From Seminavis robusta (Eukaryota; Bacillariophyta; Bacillariophyceae; Naviculales; Naviculaceae), in NCBI GenBank assembly GCA_903772945.1, contig CAICTM010001321.1:1-31794 (forward strand): a stretch of DNA of 31,794 nt. Direction: 5' to 3'. The notes under the pieces were generated by a model. It saw only the letters and a list, made by a program, of their open reading frames with translations, was not told the DNA's origin and made no database searches. The translations under genes were made by a program, and so were the position numbers. Of the stretch, positions 10,353 through 19,721 are shown piece after piece; the first letter of the stretch is position 1, and every line of letters starts with the position of its first letter.

Positions 10353-10359
10353 AAAAAAT

Positions 10360-11842
10360 TAAAAGGGGATTCTACGTCTACCTCGTTCTAGCGAGTCCCG
10401 GGAGGTTCACCTCGTGATTGCCAACCACAGCTGGTTTTGGCTCCTCTCGCACTCCCTCTTGAACCGAACGGGTAGCAAATTTTGTACCGTAGTCCTCTTT
10501 GCTGCACAACGATGTCAAACTCTAAACAAACACAAAATGCAATGTAGTGGTAGTGGCTCCATCTCTTGTATTTTCGTAGATCAACCTCGTCCTCGTTAAT
10601 TCTCGCTCTCGTGCTCGTCCTCGTCTTCGTCCTGCTCCTTTCTTCATCATTGTCGTCGTCAACTTCAATGAATGGCTGCTCAGGGTCGTTCCATTCATAG
10701 TCATTCTCCGAGGCGGCGTAGCACGTCCCGTCCTCCTGGGAGGCACCTTGCGCTGTTCTTCAATGGTGAGACCCCAAAGTTGAACTCCCGTGCGCTGAAA
10801 TGCTGGAGACAAGTTCGACGTTTCGTGACAGAAGGGATACGATCTTGTACACAGTGTCTTTATGAAAGCCACTAGCTTGAAATGAGCGCGGAGCGACTCC
10901 AATTTTGGTCTCGATGTCGAGTCCGCTCAGACCACGATCTTCGACCTGGTGGGTTGTAAGGAAGTCCGTGAACCAACGCTTCCCGACCATCTCGACTGTG
11001 AGGTTGCGACTGCTATCTTGAGCTGGACGGCATCGAACTAGAACAACAGGCTTGTCGGTATCGAGCTTCGAGCTGTCATTCCCGGCAGCTTGCTTTCTTG
11101 TTTGATCGCGACGGCAGTTCCAGCTCTAGTTGTCTTGGGGACCTTCTTGGAAGTGGCGGCGACGACTTCACGACGCTGGTATCGGAGACCGAGTCGTCGT
11201 TGTTGGATGCTGCTGAAGTGTCGGCGACTGCAGCAGCTGAATTGGCGACCTGAGTGAACAGACCAGGCTGGTGGTTAGCATGGCGAGGAGCTTGTTGACG
11301 GCAGGGTCTTGTAGCAACGTTCCCACGTCAAGAACCTTGTCAGCAGGGTCGGCCTTTGCAACAGGGGTAACCGCGGTTGGCTTCAAGGTAGCTTGCTTCT
11401 TCCCAGCTGCTTTCTTCACGGTAGCCTTCTTGGGAGCTGGCTTCTTCGGAGGAGCTTCAGCAGCAACTGGAACTTGCTTGGGAGTACCCACAAGCACCTT
11501 GCGACGGTTCTTCTTGTTGCTTTTGGGTTGTTCTTTCCGGTGCGCTTCATGGTCGATCTCAAGATGGAGTAGATATGCAACAGATAATAAAATGCAGGGT
11601 GTGTGCAGCTCGTGGTCGTAGCAGTCCTTCTATTGTAGGTCCACTTCGATTTTGTGAGCCTTCAAATCAAGTTGTTGTTGTTGAGCTCCCTCTGGAGCGA
11701 AACCCACTTCGCAAAACGGTGTTGATTGGCGTGGTTTCTCAGCGTGGTAGTTTTCGACGTCCAGATGGAAATCAACTTTTTTTGCGCTAGCAACGACTTG
11801 AATTTGAAAATTACAGCGTGGAGATCGCGCGCGACGTGACAT
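10360..11842 (-). pseudogene. Disrupted uncharacterised gene with a Lys/Ala-rich segment
   Basis: On the minus strand an ATG at 11842 (context CACCATG) opens MSRRARSPRCNFQIQVV and KKVDFHLDVENYHAEKP. The frame runs to a single TAG at 11630-11632 and continues in the same frame to 11168. That second part contains EIDHEAHRKEQPKSNKKNRR, a histone-H1-like basic stretch (PPKKPAPKKATVKKAAGKK) and DPADKVLDVGTLLQDPAVNK. After frame changes, coding-like pieces continue as VEMVGKRWFTDFLTTHQVED near 10940-11000 and as acidic sequence (ENDYEWNDPEQPFIEVDDD) near 10630-10690. I do not recognise the family. It could be a broken host gene, a gene with introns I could not place, or the gag-like part of a transposon. 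The mapped extent is approximate. Confidence 0.35.
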
Positions 11843-12086
11843 GGTGACGTTGGAGTGCCCTTGTCGTGACGCAATCAATTTGGTAGAGTTGGAGTTGGCG
11901 AAAAAGAAAAAAAAGGAGTTCTCCCTCTTTGGCGAGATCTAGCTTGCGCGCGCAATCCAATGACGTGCGCACCAGTAGAACGACGCCAACATCTCTTCCG
12001 CTAGCTCCAACGCGACGACAACATGCAGCTCGAGCCAGAGGAGAAGAAAATATCTTACTCCGCGAGCTGAAAAAAACTGTAGCACG

Positions 12087-13014
12087 CTACCAGCCCATTA
12101 AACGAAGTCGAAGCCGTTCGAAGACTTCTCTCGCTAAGGGTTTGGTGAACATGTCAGCCGAGCTTTGGTCTGCTGTGTCGATTTTCGCCACCTCGAGCTT
12201 ACCAGGCTTGAGATGACTGCGGAACCAATGCACCTTCACATCATAGAACTTTGAGCGAGGAGTGCTTTGACCTGGTTCCAGGTTTGCCAGAGTTAGAGCT
12301 CCCACGTTGTCTTCCCAGACAGTCGTCTTGAACGAGGTCAAGCAACGCTCATTAATGCCCATCCCTTGGGCGACAGCTTTCACTGTGTTGCGCAATGGGA
12401 TTACCTCCATCATACAGGTGGCTAATGCATAGTACTCCGACATCATGGTTCTGAGGGCGATGCTCTTCTGCAGTTTGCTCGCCCAGACTATTGGACAGTC
12501 ATTGAGGCAAATGACAAAGCAAGTCCTGCTCTTGACATTGGCAGGATCCGTCCTTGTCTCCTTCCCATTCAGACCCATAAAGTCTGCATCCACATAGGCA
12601 TCCCTCTTGAAGGAATCCGGGGTAATTGGCTTCATTGTGAGGCCCTTTCTCCTGGGTTCTTCACCAATTACTGGCCAATGCGGATCAGAGCGAGCTTATG
12701 GCTCCTCTTGGGTTGGAAAGCAAACCGGTCAGCTTGGCTGACAGCAAAACCTAAATCTGGCCTGGAGTGACCATATAGGTAACATAACATGCCGATCACA
12801 CTGGCATAGTTAAAGGTGCAATTTGCTGGATCGCCAAACTCATCTTTTCCCAGAGTTTCAGTCGCAGGTGTGTCCACACCAGGCATGTCCTTAAATCCCA
12901 ATGCATCAATGATTCCAGCAGCCAAGCCAGACTGAGACAAGGTTATCTCTCCATTAGCTTATTCTTTTGTGTCATCCCATGTCTACATCGTACTGCACAT
13001 CGGCCTCCGTTCGC
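12087..13014 (-). mobile_element. Ty1/copia pol remnant (end of RT and RNase H), second element
   Basis: On the minus strand the copia polyprotein end is readable with one frameshift near 12640-12667. The first part reads GEITLSQSGLAAGIIDALGF, TLGKDEFGDPANCTFNYAS, and VIGMLCYLYGHSRPDLGFAV, ending KLALIRIGQ. After the shift come KGLTMKP and DAYVDADFMG (RNase H Asp), then a serine/cysteine-rich SRTCFVICLNDCPIVWASKL stretch and IALRTMMSEYYAL. VWEDNVGALTLANLEPG and DMFTKPLAREVFERLR follow before the stop at 12087. The spacing matches copia RNase H, with the three acidic sites present. The upstream (5') RT part is missing beyond 13014, so it is a truncated insertion. It is a different subfamily from the 1430-3052 element. 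Confidence 0.9.
12957..13014 (-). repeat. 58-bp inverted-copy sequence, right copy
   Basis: It is the perfect reverse complement of 10295-10352. In this copy it is continuous with the copia remnant, forming its 5'-most recognisable part on the minus strand. Homology between the two copies stops abruptly at GCGAAC on one side and at ATAAGC on the other. Confidence 0.95.
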
Positions 13015-13264
13015 ATGAGTGGCCGTCAACGTCAATGGGTTTGGGCTGTGGATGCGAATGAAATATCGAGATAAGTCGAGTCCCGTTTGATTCCGGTTTG
13101 ACTTCATGTCCCGAGTTCTTCATTCATGGATCGAAGTAGTGAGAATTCTTTCTGAAAGATGACAGCGACAATGTCAAGTTGTGGGAATGCCATGGACCTT
13201 GAAAGGATCTATCATCTTCATAAATTATCTATATTGTTTGTGTTGCAACCTTTGCCTCAACGCC

Positions 13265-14801
13265 ATGTTTACTCTTCGACGTCCCATTGCCTCCATTTTG
13301 AGGAAGAATCTCCACAAGAATGTGACTGCCCTCAGCATTGGCCATACACGAAGTCTCTCCTCCATTCCGTCCGACGACTTTGACCATGAATTGACGGAAA
13401 AAACATCTCCCATTACGGTCTTTACAGAAGACGAACAAATGACACGCGATGCTGTCCGTCAATGGGCACGAGAAGAATTACAGCCAATCGTTCGAGATAT
13501 GGACAATGAAGCGAAACTACGACCCGAGATTCTGCAAGCCCTCTTTGACCAAGGATTCATGGGGATGGAAATACCGGCCGAATACAATGGGTCCGAATTG
13601 AGTTTTACCAGTGCCTGCTTGGCCGTCGAAGAAATTTCACGAGTCGACCCAAGCACTGCTATACTTGTAGATATACATAACACGCTCAACAACAATGCCG
13701 TGAGATTCTGGGGAAGCGAGGATTTGCAAAAACAGTGGCTGCCCCGATTGGCTACTGACACGGCATCGTCGTTTTGTCTTTCGGAAGCCGATAGTGGCAG
13801 TGATGCCTTTGCCATGAAAACTACCGCCACAGCGTCGCCAGACGGAAGTTACTATACGATCAATGGAACTAAACTCTGGATCTCCAATGCCAAGGAAGCT
13901 GGAGTCTTTCTCCTTTTTGCCAATGCGGATCCTTCCAAAGGATACAAGGGCATCACGGCATTCATGGTGGATGCCAACACGGAGGGAATTCATGTAGGAA
14001 AGCCTGAAAACAAGTTGGGGCTCAAGGCATCTTCCACGTGCCCCTTGACATTTGAAAATGTCCAGGTAGATGCCTCCCAAGTTCTGGGAGAAGTTGGTTT
14101 GGGATACAAGTATTGCATCAACATTCTAAATGAAGGTCGGATTGGGTACGTGATTGCATGGACAAAGATAAACAACCGGGGTCAATGCTTCATCTTTGTG
14201 CTGCGTCCAAACAGTTAGTTGAACGAGTGAGAGTCGAGTAATATGCTGACTTACTAATCGCCTCTCTTCTCTCTCTATTGCACTTCCAGCATTGCTGCTC
14301 AACAGATTGGAATTGCCAAGGGATGCTTATATGACATTGCTCTACCGTATATGATGGAACGCAAGCAGTTTGGATCTGCCATTGGAGACTTTCAGGGCAT
14401 GCAACACCAATATGCACAAATGGCAACAGAAATCCACGCGGCAGAGGTCATGATGTACAATGCCTGCCGGCTCAAAGAAGCGGGGTTGCCATTTGTCAAA
14501 GAAGCTAGTATGGTCAAGTTGTTCTCCAGTCAAGTGTCAGAACGGACTGCTAGCAAAACGATCGAATGGCTTGGTGGCATTGGATTCACCAAGGATCTCA
14601 TGGCCGAAAAGATGTATCGTGACTGCAAAGTTGGAAGCATCTACGAAGGGAGCAGCAACATTCAACTTCAGGTAAGAGTCCAGGAACTCGCGTTCACTTT
14701 CACGCCCATCACAACGTTTCTTCTTAATAAAATGACAGCTCACAAATCGTTTGTCCTTCTCCCAGACCATTGCCAAGCTGATCTCCGCCGAATACAAATA
14801 G
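13265..14801 (+). CDS. Mitochondrial short/branched-chain acyl-CoA dehydrogenase, 3 exons
   Basis: Exons are 13265-14145, 14290-14671 and 14766-14801 (introns 144 and 94 bp, GT-AG); the product is 432 aa. I start at MFTLRRPIASILRKNLHK, a basic amphipathic mitochondrial presequence; the longer upstream frame adds a non-conserved hydrophobic extension. It is an FAD enzyme that oxidises acyl-CoA to 2-enoyl-CoA and passes electrons to ETF. It acts in isoleucine/valine breakdown and short-chain beta-oxidation. Visible motifs are FCLSEADSGSDAFAMKT (FAD/substrate site) and GRIGIAAQQIGIAKG, created exactly by the first splice. QFGSAIGDFQGMQH and IYEGSSNIQLQ follow, the latter with catalytic-base Glu413. 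The last exon adds TIAKLISAEYK. Length and motifs fit the ACADSB type better than medium-chain or isovaleryl enzymes; the exact substrate is inferred. The gene converges on the CRAL-TRIO gene. Confidence 0.95.
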
Positions 14802-15122
14802 GACAGTTCGACGGAGCAAAGGCGGGTATCGGTACAGTGCCCTTGCTAGCATGCTGATCATTGTCGAAGATACGCTACCGGCAGCTAGCAGCATAATCAT
14901 TAGAGACAACGCAATGTGAAATCAACAACAACTAAATACAACAGTAATAGAACGACTAGTCTAGCTAAGTTTCATTTGCAGCCGGCGGAAGTACGAAATG
15001 GTAACATGAAAAGTAAGCTAGCTTTAAAAAGTACAATACTGCCTGTGCTATCCCCAACAAGTTTGAAGTTACATCGCACTACAAAGCTACTATACCTTCT
15101 CACCGAGCAGAATCGGTGTCTC

Positions 15123-16652
15123 CTAGCTATGCCTAGTAGACCGCGGTTTCCCACCACAAGGAAAGCCAGTCACCAGAGAGGTCCAGAACTGTCGTGTAAC
15201 ACTAACTAAATCAAAGCCTGGACGCTGTGGAGCAAGGGTCAACACATCAACATTGCTGTCCTCTACCTCACCACAGAATGGCACTCGCAAGCATCCCGCC
15301 CTAGTGGTAGCATTACTAGGATCCTTTTCGTCGTCCTCTTCAAAACTACTTGCGGGGCTGCTGGCCACGGTGGGAGTTGGGGAGGAATCTTTTGGCTTGT
15401 CGTTGTTCTTCTTCTCGTTTTCCGAAGTGGTACCGTATGCTGCGGCCTCTGCCACAGCTTGGTGCAACCGGCATTCCAAGGGATGCTCATGCATGGGATA
15501 CGGGCACGATCCGCCATACTGCATCGGTAGATGATCATCGTCGACGTATTTTCGCAACGTGTCCAACGTATTGGCTACCGACACAATTTCCACCGGCAAG
15601 ATATCTGGCAGGAAGGGTTTGATGGTGGCAAAGACTCCAGCTACCCAGAACGGCGAATTGATCACGAGTACACGGTCCAGATAGACGGGGAAGTACTTTT
15701 CTGACATTGCTGCCATGCGCGTGAGAAAAGTAAACACTTTTGAGTCTAGCAAGTGTGGTCCTGTTCCCTTGACATCCATGACCATGATCAACCCCTTGGA
15801 TGTGGGGCTAGGGTTGTCGAGATCTAATACCAAGGGTTCCCTTCCCAATAGTTGCCAAGTCTCCCGGTCAGTGTAGAGACAATTGGCCGAGTACTCTGCC
15901 ATGAAGCAATGATGATCCAACATTTCATCAATGACTCCTTTTTCTGGAAAGAGAGCCTTGGGTTGCATTTGCCCTGGGAATGAGTATTCCAGTACATAGC
16001 CATCCTTACTGACCCCATAATAGCAACTGGGATAGTACTGCTTTGCGTGGTGGAACCGATGGTTTGGGCGCGTGTGAATGGACCAGATCTTCTGTTCTTT
16101 TCGCCATTGTTTGCACTTCTCCCAAATTACTCGAGCTTCCGCTGGATCAAAGTCAGCCATTTCGAGAAAGTCGTCGGGTATCTTTGCGGAACAGAGACCA
16201 GGTGGAACAAAAGCTGGTCGACCGTCGGATGGGTATACAGTCATTCCATCGACGTAGACGGCAATCTCATACTCAGGGTCCACAGAATCAAAGAAGAGAT
16301 CCCCATCTTCGTCCTTTACGGCCTTTTCTTCCTTGAATGACGACGGGCAGTCATTGTCCTCATTCCCCTTGTCCATCACCACAACGAATTGATTAACATC
16401 CTTGGAAACGTCCCTACTACTTTGTGGCGACTGATCTTCTTCTTCGTCTCTGAAACTACTCGATGCCGAAGAAGTAGTTTGCGAGGACATCTCGCCTGTT
16501 TCGCATGTCAGACTGCGAGCTTTGGAGTACGCTTGCTTCATCACATCGGCCTGTTGGCTGGTCGGTCGAATGGTGCAGTCACTGTTCTTGTGCGGTGGCG
16601 CTATTGTTGCATCCTCCGAGCTGGAAAGGCCTGCCCAACGAAGCATCGTCAT
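15123..16652 (-). CDS. CRAL-TRIO (Sec14-like) domain lipid-binding protein
   Basis: This is a single-exon 509-aa protein with ATG at 16652. The first ~120 residues are Ser/Glu/Asp-rich and probably disordered. A CRAL-TRIO N-terminal helix pattern follows (DPAEARVIWEKCKQWRKEQK, 169-188). The lipid-binding domain spans roughly 195-382: FHHAKQYYPSCYYGVSKDGY, GLIMVMDVKGTG (287-298), FTFLTRMAAMSEKYFPVYLD (308-326), VLVINSPFWVAGVFATIKPF (328-347) and the closing YVDDDHLPMQYGG (369-381). In this family the fold carries a phosphoinositide, tocopherol or similar hydrophobic ligand between membranes; ligand here is unknown. The C-terminal ~125 residues are again acidic/Ser-rich, with no clear domain. 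There is no signal peptide, so a cytosolic protein is expected. Confidence 0.9.
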   Translation of the reverse strand: MTMLRWAGLSSSEDATIAPPHKNSDCTIRPTSQQADVMKQAYSKARSLTCETGEMSSQTTSSASSSFRDEEEDQSPQSSRDVSKDVNQFVVVMDKGNEDNDCPSSFKEEKAVKDEDGDLFFDSVDPEYEIAVYVDGMTVYPSDGRPAFVPPGLCSAKIPDDFLEMADFDPAEARVIWEKCKQWRKEQKIWSIHTRPNHRFHHAKQYYPSCYYGVSKDGYVLEYSFPGQMQPKALFPEKGVIDEMLDHHCFMAEYSANCLYTDRETWQLLGREPLVLDLDNPSPTSKGLIMVMDVKGTGPHLLDSKVFTFLTRMAAMSEKYFPVYLDRVLVINSPFWVAGVFATIKPFLPDILPVEIVSVANTLDTLRKYVDDDHLPMQYGGSCPYPMHEHPLECRLHQAVAEAAAYGTTSENEKKNNDKPKDSSPTPTVASSPASSFEEDDEKDPSNATTRAGCLRVPFCGEVEDSNVDVLTLAPQRPGFDLVSVTRQFWTSLVTGFPCGGKPRSTRHS

Positions 16653-18095
16653 GTCAGAACCGTCTACCGTATAAGTACTTTATCTACAATCAATCGACAC
16701 CTACTAGCTAGTTAACTTGCTAGGTATTTCTGTGATGGTTGACGGATTGGTTTGTTTCAGCTGGGTTTTGGGTTGTGGTGCCTGTGAGCACAGGCATGCA
16801 TGATTATTGTGGTGGTTGCCTTTCAACTTCTTCTTGAAGTCGCAAGACCTCCTCATCTTCGGCGGTTTAGTCCCCTTTGAACGTCAGACCAGACGGCTTA
16901 TTTTCAATCTTCCTCGCTAACGCACACCCGATCACCTCCAACGGGCGTTCGTGGCTTGGGCCTGCGATTGACACCACAAAACGTAACAGAACTGATTTTG
17001 CTTTGGCTATTGGCTCATTGGCTCCCCAAAAATTCCCTTTTGACACCCTGTGCGACGTGGGTTCCTTTCCTTGAGATGATGTTTTCTGAAATATGTTTCA
17101 ACGTCATTGGTTTCCAATTCTGATCTACCAACATCAAAGAGACGGTTCCTGTAGCTAGTCTACTGTGGTTGTCCAAGATGCGGAAACTTTGACTCTTTTA
17201 GGCTGAGATGGTTGCGGTACAACAACATAGCTGGCTATCCAGTGCAACTACAGTATCGTGGTTGTCTTCTAGTTCAGTATCTATCTCTGAAAACCTAGCT
17301 TGGATCTCTGGGACGGTTTCCTGTTCAGTGTGCTGATCATGTTTTCTGAGGTGTATTTCAGCGTCATTGGTTTCCAATTCTGATCCACTCCTCCTAGTAC
17401 TGTAGATATTGACAGCAAAGGATGGATGTCGCATCGTCGTTGCCCTAGCTTGCTTAGAAGATACTTGGCTCTTGGGTTGAGATGGAAGCTACATGGCAGC
17501 GGTGCAACAATCTGGGCTGGCTGGCTACTAACATGGTTTCTTTTCTCCCTGAAGGATGTTTCCAGCACCTTCATTGCCTGAATTAGCCAATTCGCTCTCA
17601 ACTAGCTAGCTAGACTATGCATAGCCGGTAGAGTGCCTCGTCCTTTCAACACGAGGAAATCAAGCTCGAGTTAGTTCTGTAAAATGGAGGGAAACTTTCA
17701 ACTCCTTGCGTTCAGCTTGACCAGAAGCCACCCTACTAGCTAGCCTAGCCAGCAGTTTGATTTTGCATGTGACCTATGCATACGGCGGAGACAAGCCCTG
17801 GGGGGGGAGTCTTGCTAAGCACTCGTGGGTTGATAATGTATACTGCAGCCATGATTGCGCTGTTTGTACTACTGTACATATACCGGTAGCTAGCTAGAAA
17901 GGTTTGCAAGCTTTTTGTTATTGGCTGATTGTAAATGGAAGAGATAATGATAATAATAGATACTTCTAGAAGGCGAGCTTGGCTCAAGCCATCCAAGACC
18001 TTGTGGGAGATAATAGTATAACTCCATCCCATCAAGGTATCAAAAGCAGGTAGCTGCGACTGCTGTGTTGTCGTCGTCCGAGAGTGAGTGAGTGA
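16653..18095. other. Intergenic region with a degenerate duplication
   Basis: No conserved gene is visible. Besides the duplication listed separately (17081-17560), it contains several CTAGCTAG-type palindromes (for example 17602-17613) and an AT-rich ATAATAATA stretch near 17950. Open frames are short and without family features. Confidence 0.5.
17081..17560. repeat. Degenerate direct duplication, about 260-bp period
   Basis: The segment starting at 17081 recurs diverged at 17341. GTTTTCTGA...TTTCA.CGTCATTGG followed by TTTCCAATTCTGATC is shared, and later GGTTGAGATGG or GGCTGAGATGG with GCGGTGCAACAA or GCGGTACAACAA. The middle part is poorly conserved, so the duplication is old or patchy. 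Confidence 0.65.
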
Positions 18096-18854
18096 TCATC
18101 TGACTGCTGGAGTGATGATCCCCATGTCGAACTCATCTTCTCGTTCCAGTCCGTCGTCATCGACCATACTGACTAACAAGTTATCATAGACATCGGAATC
18201 ATCGTATTCCGTTTCATCTTCAGTAGGATCATGCTTGTAATCGTATACATCATGAACGAATTCGCCTTCTGTGCAAAAATCGAATTCTTCGTCTCCATAA
18301 TAGTCGGCATCGAAATCGTCGTCATCTTCGTCGTCGTCATCGTCGTTGACATTGTACGACTCCTGCTTCCGGAGCCCAGCCATGAAGATCTGGTAGGCTT
18401 CAAATTCGTCTTCGGCCGCCAATTGAACGGCCCTTTTTCGTGCCCACTTGCTGCAGGCTTCGGAAAATAGCTGCAAACCAGTGGCGGGATTCTTAATGCC
18501 CGATCGTCGCTGCTTGGCTTGCAACGCCAAGACGCGCTTGACAAAGTTGGGAGGTGGTCGTTGCAAGAGTTTCTTTTCCAATCCTCGCGTGCACAATTCT
18601 TCTTCTTCTGCTTGAGCCTGTTGTTGATTGGCACGAACGGCCTGGACGATCCGAATGGTGTCTTCGCGGAAGGATGCTACTTCTTGGACGGAAAACCAAA
18701 GCGTGTGGTCGTCCACCTCTGTTGTTTCTTCAACATTGTCGTCGTCATGATGTTGCACCAGTTCAATAGTGTCGTTGAAACGAACATTCTTCATGGGTGT
18801 TAGTTCATCTTGTAGGGAGCTCATGGTACTTGCGGTTGTGGAGGATGCAGCCAT
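18096..18854 (-). CDS. Acidic protein of unknown function (diatom-type family)
   Basis: The product is a 252-aa single-exon protein. The first ATG in the frame is at 18854 (MAASSTTASTMSSLQDEL); the upstream extension has no ATG. A conserved-looking core has short motifs spaced along residues 22-160. They are KNVRFNDTIELVQHH, LWFSVQEVASFREDTIRIVQ (53-72), LCTRGLEKKLLQR (87-99) and RVLALQAKQRRSGIKNPATG (107-126), then LQLFSEACSKWARKRAVQLA and EDEFEAYQIF. I recall this motif order (W-[FY]-S..E...F, CTRGLE, the LQ..R..G block, S..S..A...A) in many diatom proteins of unknown function. From about 168 on the protein is strongly acidic (DDDDDEDDDDFDADYYGDEE and more). There is no signal peptide or membrane segment. 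A nuclear or cytosolic role is only a guess from composition. Confidence 0.75.
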   Translation of the reverse strand: MAASSTTASTMSSLQDELTPMKNVRFNDTIELVQHHDDDNVEETTEVDDHTLWFSVQEVASFREDTIRIVQAVRANQQQAQAEEEELCTRGLEKKLLQRPPPNFVKRVLALQAKQRRSGIKNPATGLQLFSEACSKWARKRAVQLAAEDEFEAYQIFMAGLRKQESYNVNDDDDDEDDDDFDADYYGDEEFDFCTEGEFVHDVYDYKHDPTEDETEYDDSDVYDNLLVSMVDDDGLEREDEFDMGIITPAVR

Positions 18855-19721
18855 TGTAGCTGTAGTTGTTGTTGTATTGTGAGAAATACTGTATTGTGAG
18901 CCAAGATGACTGCTCGCTGTTGTTATCACACTTCGGGTTTCTGTCTGTCGAAGGAAGTCTCTTCTGCTTCCACACCTCAAGTAGGTATGTTCTACCGCAC
19001 GACAGTACCAGGTTATCTTATCTTAGCTGTGTGATGTAGAAGACACTTCTTGAAACTCACTGGTAAACGAGTTCTGTTTTGTGGTTTCTACTGCCGCCGA
19101 GCTGTGTTGACGAAGCTAAGAAAGATCAAAAGATGCTGTGATTCAACGATTAGCGATAGACTAGCTAGCTAGTGGATTTGGTTCGCTGTTGCTTGTTGTT
19201 GTGCGCTGTGTGGAGCTCCGTAGCATCTCCATCCAATGAGAGTCTCAGCCTCCTCACTTCCGGTGGGGGCAGTTTTGGCCATCCGTTAAAGTTTTCCATC
19301 GAAAAGGCCACAATTAACAAACGATTTTGGCGAACCCTCCTCTCTTAACATTTAGGTTCCCTTCCTTACAATTCGAATGACCTGGTCGCTGGTTACAACA
19401 AAATATCTCAATATGGCGGCATCCAATAGGAATAAAGCCTAACCAGCTGCCTCCACTTGTGTCTTTGACACAGCCAAATCAGCCTAAACCCTAAGAAAGA
19501 TACACTTCTGACTCATTGATGCGAAATGGTGCCGCAGGGATGGCTGCAATGACAATATATTATGTAGACAATAGCCGACCTACGCAACAAAAAATGGCGG
19601 CGCTTTGCTCCTCTTTGCAAGCCTCCTGATCTGTTTTAGTGTACCTCTGAGATAGATACTGTAGCAGCTTCGACCTGCAACAACACCAAATAACAGCTTT
19701 GAATTCTGCAAACGTAGTACC
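18855..19721. other. Intergenic between divergent genes
   Basis: This is the shared upstream region of the acidic-protein gene (minus) and the methyltransferase-like gene (plus). It holds a perfect CTAGCTAGCTAG palindrome at 19161-19172. No gene is recognised. Confidence 0.5.

Noticed and set aside
10295..13014. A DNA transposon with 58-bp terminal inverted repeats
   Set aside because: No transposase and no target-site duplication are visible, and the right 58-bp copy is continuous with copia coding sequence. I kept only the inverted-copy observation.
13181..13264. Start of the acyl-CoA dehydrogenase at an upstream ATG
   Set aside because: It would put a hydrophobic Cys-rich stretch before an otherwise typical mitochondrial presequence; the ATG at 13265 gives 432 aa, the usual family length.
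18855..18980. N-terminal extension of the acidic protein
   Set aside because: There is no ATG upstream of 18854 in that frame; the longer frame begins with TTG, which is not a normal start in a nuclear gene.
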